Positions 26,501-35,500 of a stretch of DNA of 64,000 nt are shown one piece after another. Each line of letters starts with the position of its first letter. Position 1 is the stretch's first letter. The position numbers were made by a program, and so were the translations under genes. Below the pieces are notes generated by a model, which saw nothing but the letters and a program-made list of their open reading frames with translations, had not been told where the DNA came from and made no database searches. Origin of the DNA: Mactromeris polynyma (taxonomy: Eukaryota; Mollusca; Bivalvia; Venerida; Mactridae); the NCBI GenBank assembly GCA_032209605.1, contig JASFXZ010000013.1, positions 6,285,401 through 6,349,400 of the forward strand, in the 5' to 3' direction.

Positions 26501-29500
26501 CACAATTATGCAATATATAGTATGAAATGGGTCATATATTTGTTGCACTGATAATGTGTTTAATAGGGAAAAATTTAACTGAAAATTACTCTTACATGTA
26601 TGTTGCAATTGTTATCACTCTCGTCATTTGAACAACCTTACTGTAGATATGTTAAAGCGCGAGTAACCAGATTTGTCTTTTTTTCATAGTATACCGCAAC
26701 AAATTTCGGACTATATTTACAGGATTAGCACTCGTCACAGAGACGTGTAAGGAACATACCACACACCGTGCTCGTGCAGACCTTGTAAGAGAAATGATAT
26801 ACTGGTTAGAACATAAACACTTATGTTCAGAATGTGAGGTAAATTTTTTCGACAGTGTTATAAAAATTTAAATAAAGCTGTGTTATGCTGCGTTACATAA
26901 ATTACTGTTATTTATGTGTCAAATACAAATTGATCATAAACTTACTTGGTGCTGAATAATCATGTAATTAGCGTTGTGGCTTTGCAGGCCACATTGCGTT
27001 TGGAAATTATTGCTCTAATAGTTAGATATGCACTTGTTAATAATAGTATTAAAGAACAAGTAATGATCCTCGATAAAGTTCGTCAAACTCCACACAGTGC
27101 TTACATCCTCATGCGGTACACTTCTATCGCAAATGTATGGTGGCATATTACTGCCACCAGTTAGCATGATAGCGTTCGCGAATTGTTTCGTGTTAACCAC
27201 TTGATTATTATGATAATTATCTAGCTATCTAGTTAATATTCGTGATAAATTTTCGGTAAGATAAATATCATACAACTAGAAACAGGCTTGAAAGTGCCCA
27301 GAACTGCCATTTAACAATATAGTTTACATGACACAGCTATTTTCACGGAAACGTAAATTTCAACTTCAACTTCACGGAATCTAGATCAATGGGACTCTCC
27401 CAAATGGTCAACAATTCGAATGTACAATACCTTAGGCAATCTGATGAAGCGTAGCCACGCGACGAAAGCCCTCTCGCCTGACCATTCAAGAGAGTTGTGT
27501 CATCTCTAACATTGACTGTGACTGTTATTCCTGTGCAAAACTCGTCCGCTATTTGTTCACAAGTTATTTCCATCTTTTTTACGTGTTGTCACTTTCATGC
27601 CCAACATTGCGTCGCGCTTTGATCAATTATCGATGAACATATGAAAATTGCTACGCCATAATTTGTTGAATATTTCTAGAAAATATGTTTGTGTTTATAA
27701 TTTCACGTGAAAAGATGATTTGATTGTCACAATAGTTCATGTCAATTTGTTGTTTTGTCGACTTTTCATTGCCGTGTTCAACGGTTGATGAAACATCGAT
27801 ATGGTGTTAAATGGCTTCGGAGAGGCACCGCACACGGTAGTAAATGAGACGGTCGAGTAGTAACTGGTTAAAATAATGCTTAATTATTTAAAAAAGCATA
27901 AAACAAAATAATATTTGTTGATTTCGATGGAAGATTTATTTCACTCGTGGTCAAATATTTTTTTTTTATTTCACTCGTGATCAAAAGAAAAATAATTTTC
28001 TTTGACCACTAGTGAAATAAAATACGGTCTTCCATCATAATTAATTTATATCCTCTATATATTTCAGCGATTTGAAAGTCGCAGAGCAACATTTAAAGAA
28101 ATAAAGTCATACTATTCTTCTGGTGCCATCCTCATATTGCCCCGACATGTTTGGTGTGAGTGTAGAAGTTAAAATATTCTTTAAATATGTCTTCATTTGC
28201 TAGTATATGTCGAGTGTATTTTGAAATTTGTTAGGTAAAGATTTTACGCTTCATTGTAAACAATTACTATTAATGTTTTATGTCACGTAACGTAACAGGT
28301 AAACAAATTTTCATCCAAATTACAGCTTCTAATGTTGCTTTTTTAGTGAGAGATTATGTAATTTGATTAATTTTGGTGTTATAATTAAATGAATAGTATT
28401 GTATTGTTTTAATGTACAGGGAAATTAAATGAATTACCTTGTGGATGTATTAGAGCTGCTCTGACTCGAATAACAGTGGAAGACTTGGGGGTATGAATAC
28501 AAATATTTTTATCTACATTTGACCTAAACCCAGTCATATGACTTTTGTTAATAAGAGGTTAATATATATGGCGTTGGTCTGCCGAAAGAAGATACTGGAA
28601 TACCTTTGGTGGAATTGGCCCGATGGCCGTATTCAACACAGGTGTTTTAATACCTATTTCCGACACACCAGCGCCGCGTATTGGCCATAAGTATACCATA
28701 CAAATACATCGACACAAGTAAATTTACTTATTTTTTCATTGCAAATATAAATATCAGAAGATTCAACATCAGACAGTTACAGTCAGTGGAATCGAATCTA
28801 TACATCTACACATCTAAATCATGTGGCTTATAGAACTCTACATGTAGATTATATTATATCAATCTGTCAAATACGTACGCCTTCAAAAACATAATTGCTG
28901 TCGAACCATTCACATTTCATATTACATACTTGCCAAAACAATATAAAACTTGCGTTCAAAGTTTACAATTATCATATGACTCTATCAATTGCTGTGTTGC
29001 TGATGACGCGCAACGTCTACAAAATATGCGCGTGGCAGCGATTCAAAATTCAATAACGGGCATTATAGCAAATTAAACTAGTTCAAATTATTATACAAGA
29101 ACATCACTTCGCTTGATGATTGTTTCGCACCTTGAAATTCAAGATGGGCGCCAATATGGCTGCCACTTTTATGAGACGTTTAAAGCTACTTTAAGTGACC
29201 TACATTGCTGGAAATGCTTTATTTGTAATATATATATTTATCATTGTGGTTTTAAACACAAATTTCGAAAGTCTGTATGAGAATGAAGACTAAATTCAGG
29301 ATGGTCGACGTATGTCTTTAAATGAAACATGTTGTGAAATATTATTATATGAAAATTGTACAACAAAATTCAATATATAATCTCAATAGTAAAATAAATC
29401 CATTGTCCACTAAATCCATGTTGGTTGCCGAAATGTTTGCCTATTATTACTTCTATGGGAAAAATAATGTTTTCTATTCGCCTGACGCAATAAATTAATT

Positions 29501-32500
29501 CCTAAATGAACACAATTTCTAAAATGTTTACGTTTCGTAGCAATTATATTATAGATGGCTGCAAAAATGTCCCACAATTAAACATGAACTAAAATTCCAA
29601 TTTTCCAACTGGTATTCGTTGTTTATATTATGCCAATATATAACACAATGATAACAGCTGAATACAAATTCTTATATACGTATACAATAACCTATTACTA
29701 AACTTGTACTTGCATAATATTTATTCGTTGCATATTCTTAATAACATATTAAATTAACAGTCTTCGATATGGGGGATACCATCATACAATGTATGATTCT
29801 ATTGCATGTGTCAGATAATCACGTGACATAAAATTGATGCAAGTGTTGATGCACATGCCTTAAACTAGTATCCAATTCTGATAGTCTTGTCTAGTCTATA
29901 CATTGCTTGTACATACATATGTTCTTGGCTAGAAAGTCTGTACGATTTTCTATCATCTCTACTACAGTTTTGTAATTGCATCCGCATGTCACCAAGATAA
30001 GACAAGGTTTTTAATCATGCTTACGGGTCGCCATAGTGACATCGGGCATACTACCTTCCTCCTGATAAATTCTGCTGGAGAGGATTATTTGAACAATCAA
30101 TCGCACGTTTAATAAATATTATGCCAATTGCGTGTGCTGGAATATAGCAATACAAATAGGTTGTATCCCATCTATGGATAACAATTTACTTAATAGCTTA
30201 CTACCTTCGGTCGTTCTTCTTGCAAAGAAAAGTCCAAGTAATATCTCTTCATACATTGAGATGAATACATTTTAAAATGCATACGTTTATGTGTCGTGCT
30301 TTCTTTATTCGTACACAGGAACAAAGCACAAACATATAACATTATAAAGTACACTTTATCGGACAGACTGGACGGAAATAAAGGAATTTGCACTAAACAG
30401 CCATTGGAAAAGATCTTTAAAAGAAAACTTCGCAATAGTTGCAGATGGATCAACCGATTCCAATAACCTTATGTAACGTGAACCGGAAAAATGTAGTTAA
30501 TAATTAGATATAATCTTACATACTGGTGATAGGGAAAGGGAATTTAAATAATGACAAATAGAAACAATATATAATTGTGAGAAAACAAAACAAATTTACG
30601 ACTGTACCGAATGAGTATTAAGTTGTGTTATAAAACAGCAATATAGAGAGAAGAGTTTCCTTGTTAATCCTCTTGCGGTCATAACATTATATTATGACGT
30701 TGATTATCTCATGGGGATATGACGTTTAAATCGCCCAAAATTAAATGACGTTCCAAATAATTATCTATTACAAAAACGACGTTAACGTAGATGTAATAAA
30801 ATGTGTTTTAAGAGTGATCAACCGTGTGAAGACTTGTTTTGATTACTCTAAGAAGATAGCACTGATGTCTAAAAAAATGCGAGCGCATGGTAGTTTGTAT
30901 CAAACAGGTTAGAGAAACTATAAAATAGTTCAAATGCATGCTCCATAAAGATCAAGCTCTGCTAATTACGCCTTACGCTAAGTAAGAGGAACGTCATATA
31001 CATAAGACAATGTCACTTCACATAGTTTATTCTGTGAAACAGATTGCTTGGTCAGTAAGGTGAAATACTGCCAACCACTGAGCATTCTGTAGCACATTAG
31101 TTTGTTGGTTGAATATCACAACCTACAGTCACCTTATTACATCTGACAGTTACCTTATCACAACTGACAGTTACCTTATCACAACTGACAGTTACCTTAT
31201 CACAACTGACAGTTACCTTATCACAACTGACAGTTACCTTATCACAACTGACAGTTACCTTATCACAACTGACAGTTACCTTATCACAACTGACAGTTAC
31301 CTTATCACAACTGACAGTCACCTTATCACAACTGACAGTTACCTTATCACAACTGACAGTTACCTTATCACAACTGACAGTTACCTTATCACAACTGACT
31401 CTTACCTTATTACAAGTGACATGTATCGTATTACAACTGACAACAATCTTATCATGACATACAGCTACCTTATCTCAACTGAGCTAACTGCCACATGCTG
31501 CTTTATTGCCAGAATACCAATATTATTTAGTACTTGGGCATTCTTCTTGTACTGTTGACAATGTCATCGACATCAAAAGAATGTTTTGTACACTATATGG
31601 CCAAGCATGATTAAGACATACTGTCTTTGATGGCTATAAAGCCAACATTGATAATTTACTTACATATACTAAAGTAACAAATACTGGATACTAATTAAAC
31701 CATCTCATCTGAAGAATGACCTTATCAGTATAGCATATGTATCGTTTCGATTACTATTTATTAGTGTACCAAGTTTCATCTATTACAATGTATACATATT
31801 TTCTGGATAAAGAAGGGACAACTTTTAATTATTCTGTGAAACGTTTGTTTTACAAGAATTAGTATGGAAAACAGCATAGTATAAACGTATGTTTTGTCAA
31901 AATGTACATTAGAATGTTGTTGGAGCGTGACTGCATGACCCCTGTGGGTCCTCACACATTTCTATATGTCTAGCAGTTCCCTAGTGTTGTGTCAGTATTG
32001 ATGTAAAACAAAGACAATTAATGTATTCTGACTCACTAACATATAATTAGTTGACATGTAAAATGTAACACCCAATTGTTGGTCTCCCTATCTTATTGTT
32101 TTTATCATGTTAGTATGTCGCTAACAAAATTAATGCATGACCAAGGCTCAATGTTGAGTATGCCAGACAAGAATGCTGATCAGACATTTACTCTTATTTT
32201 ATATTATACTCCACCAACTTTCCATAGACATTATGCAATAAAACTAAATACTAGTGATCTAATTAATATGGTTACACAAATGTTTTAATAGAGTTTTATG
32301 TCTAGCAATTCAAACTAAAGACATTGCAACAAGTAAAATAATTGTACCAGTAAATGTAGTGATTTTGTGTCCATTTCAACCTATGTTGTTGCATATTGAT
32401 ATTAATGCTAAAATCCGTTTGGTTTATGTATACATACATGTATAACATATGTACGTAACATATAAACAAGGATATTTGGAACACTATAACATTTTAACTG

Positions 32501-35500
32501 TTCCCCTCGTCTAAAGTGCTGGAGGTAGAATGCAAAATCAGTATATCTGCTTACTTTCCAAAACCACGAAACCGTTAGATCTCGCACTTGATAAATAAAT
32601 TACGTTGTACCATACCATCAATGCTCTATCTTGCTACTAGAAGTTTTACAACAAAATATATCTATAATACCTGAGCGATACAGTACTTTGATTGGTCAAA
32701 TAAGGCAATATCTTACTGACGATGCGGCAAAATCCTTGGTGAATCATTCAATTACATCGAGGCTGGACTATTGTAATGCCCTTCTAAAGGGCTCTGCAAA
32801 GACAGTTCTTAACAAGCTACAAACCGTTCAAAATACCGCTGCACGGCTTATAACCAAAACTCCTAGGTATGTCAGCATCACACCAGTGCTCAAAGAACTT
32901 CATTGGCTCCCAATACATCGACGTATAGATTATAAAATCCTCACTCACGTCTTTAAAGCCCTTCACGGAGAAGCCCCGCAATACATCAGAGACTTGTTAA
33001 CAGTATATATACCTCAAAGACAATTAAGGTCTCTGCAGGGACCGGTTTTACTGAATGTTCCACGTTCCAGAACTGTAACATACGGTGATCGATGTTTTTC
33101 AGTTGCTGCACCAAAACTTTGGAACACCTTACCTTCAGAACTACGTGACTGCAAAACTCTCTCGTCCTTTAAAAAAACTTTAAAAACTCATCTTTTTACA
33201 ATTACCTATTGATATTCTTCTAGTTATTTACACAAGTCTGTAAGTTTTACCGGTTTTATAAGACATTTTAAACGTTTTATGTGTGTATATCTTATTATAC
33301 TTATGTATATCTTATTTTTTTTTTTTTTTTTTTTTTTTACCTTAATAACGTTTTATCCGATAATACTTCTTTTGTGATTGTTCTTTTATTTCATATGTAC
33401 AGCGCCTTTGAACGTGCTTTGCATGAAAAGGGCGCTTTATAAATCTGGTTATTATTATTATTTATTATTATTTTGCAGGCCGTGGGATGTGTTATAGATA
33501 TGGCATACATGGTCGGCACCGGTAAACTTAAAAATGGAGTTGTGTATATTCCGGTGCTAGAATGGTAAGTGTGTCTGTTGTATACTCCTTAATCGGTTTG
33601 TTTTACATGTCTGTTTCAAATTTGCCTGTAACAAGAAGAACAAAAGAGTCAATATGGATTTTTGGTTTTTCAAGCATATTGTTCACGACTGATTTGACAC
33701 AGAAAATATATTCGAGAAAATATTTTCCAGACATTAAGATTGTACCTCACAAACCTCAGCACAAAATTTCGGATTGGAAATTATAGTGAAATCAAACAGG
33801 CCTGTTGTAAATAGTTCTTGCTAACATCTATATATCTGGTACTTACAGGGGTTTGTTTGACCTGAGCTATGCTGCCATAGCAGCAAAACAAATGAAAGAG
33901 AAATTGAACATGAAAAAGATCCTTATTTTCGGATGGGTAATTTTAGCAAATGTTTTACTCTTTTTTGTGAAAATTAAATAGAAATACTGTTTGAATACTA
34001 ATTCATCTACTGAAACTTAAAATTAAATGCATAATTAACCTCTCTTATATATACTGTGTAAAACTTCTAACGCAACATCTAGGAAATTGTCTTACCTTTA
34101 ATATAAACATTCCAAACAATTTCACGCTGAACAAAAACTTGACTTCACAATTTAATGTGGATTTCTGTTATTTCAATGTATTCATGAATATATTTGATAT
34201 TTAGTTTCCTAATATAAGAAAATTAAATACATGTTGCTTTCTATAATTCGTTATGTAAAGCAAAATGGACATGTGTATGCCCGACAGGCTTTGTGATACA
34301 AAGTGAAAGTATTGAGTTGCCTTTCGTGAGAATTGTTTACGATATCATATGAATTTAGGCGCCAGAAGTATGTTGCGTTGGTAGTTTACCTCAGTATATG
34401 AATGAATTTATTGCAAATAATTTGACTACTAAAACCTCCAACCATTTGAATGTAAACTAAACGTAAATATATGTTGTTTAAAATTGGCAGTGTTGTGTTG
34501 GATGTTGATATTTGTAGTTGACGAATCGTCAGTATTATAAAACTATTATCAATACATTATAATAATTTAGAATAGTTTAACTAATTTTCATTTTCCATGT
34601 TACAGAATGATTCGCATGGTATGAGTACACAAAGAGCGACTTATGATGACAAAGTAATCTTGTATATATCAATCCATGACAAATACCCATTGGTTCCTTA
34701 CCGGGAGCATGGGGAATCACATGAATGTGGCTCTCAAAATGCTGAAGGGTTTAACATAAATATCACGTTGGATGCAGAGGACGCAGAATATTTGGCAGCA
34801 TTTAGGTAATTTTGATTTTGCACAAATGGAATGTATTTTGTATACTCATCTCTGATTCATGTGAGGAATTGTGATACATGTAGCTGCTTATGGAAGCGTA
34901 AGTTAGTAATGAAAGATGATTAATTTCAGGAAAACTCGTATACCTGAAAATGGCGTTGTACCAAATACAAATAATTATGATATTTTTCTAATTTGCTTTT
35001 TGTGAAAATGAAAGCTTTGTTTTGTTTTGTTTTAGATTATTTGAATGTATTAACCAGCAAACTCCAGAGATGTCGTTTTTCTTTCCAAGCTGTATTGTTG
35101 ACTCTGAAATAACTAAGATGCTAATACAATGTTCAGTATACAAATTTTATTGCCAAACGGTAGTTGTATTTATTTCAACTAATTATTTTATAACTGTTAT
35201 GTATAACTTGACATTGCAGAAATATCGTAATGCCGATTGCGCGTGAGTTCAATCCAGAAATAGTGTTATTTACTCCAGGATTTGATGAAAGAATATGGCA
35301 CTTAAAGCTTGATTCATCAACGGAATGTATGTATATTGCATATCTCTTGTCTGGACTAATTTATTATACTATCAAATAAAGAATGTAATTTCACGCTATA
35401 CGATCACCGGCATGTATATGTAATTTATTTGCATATTCTAGAGTTTTTTCTCATACCATCAATTAAATAATGTGAAGTATGCCATGTTTATAAATATCGC

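Noticed and set aside
27343..27573. 76-codon minus-strand frame (MEITCEQIADEFCTG...)
   Set aside because: The composition looks protein-like, but I recognise no domain, and it lies antisense in intron 8 without splice signals in phase. It could be a fragment of an unknown repeat.
31097..31558. Overlapping repeat ORFs on both strands (ITTDSYL and TVSCDKV)
   Set aside because: Both come from one 21-bp minisatellite; neither has flanking unique coding sequence.
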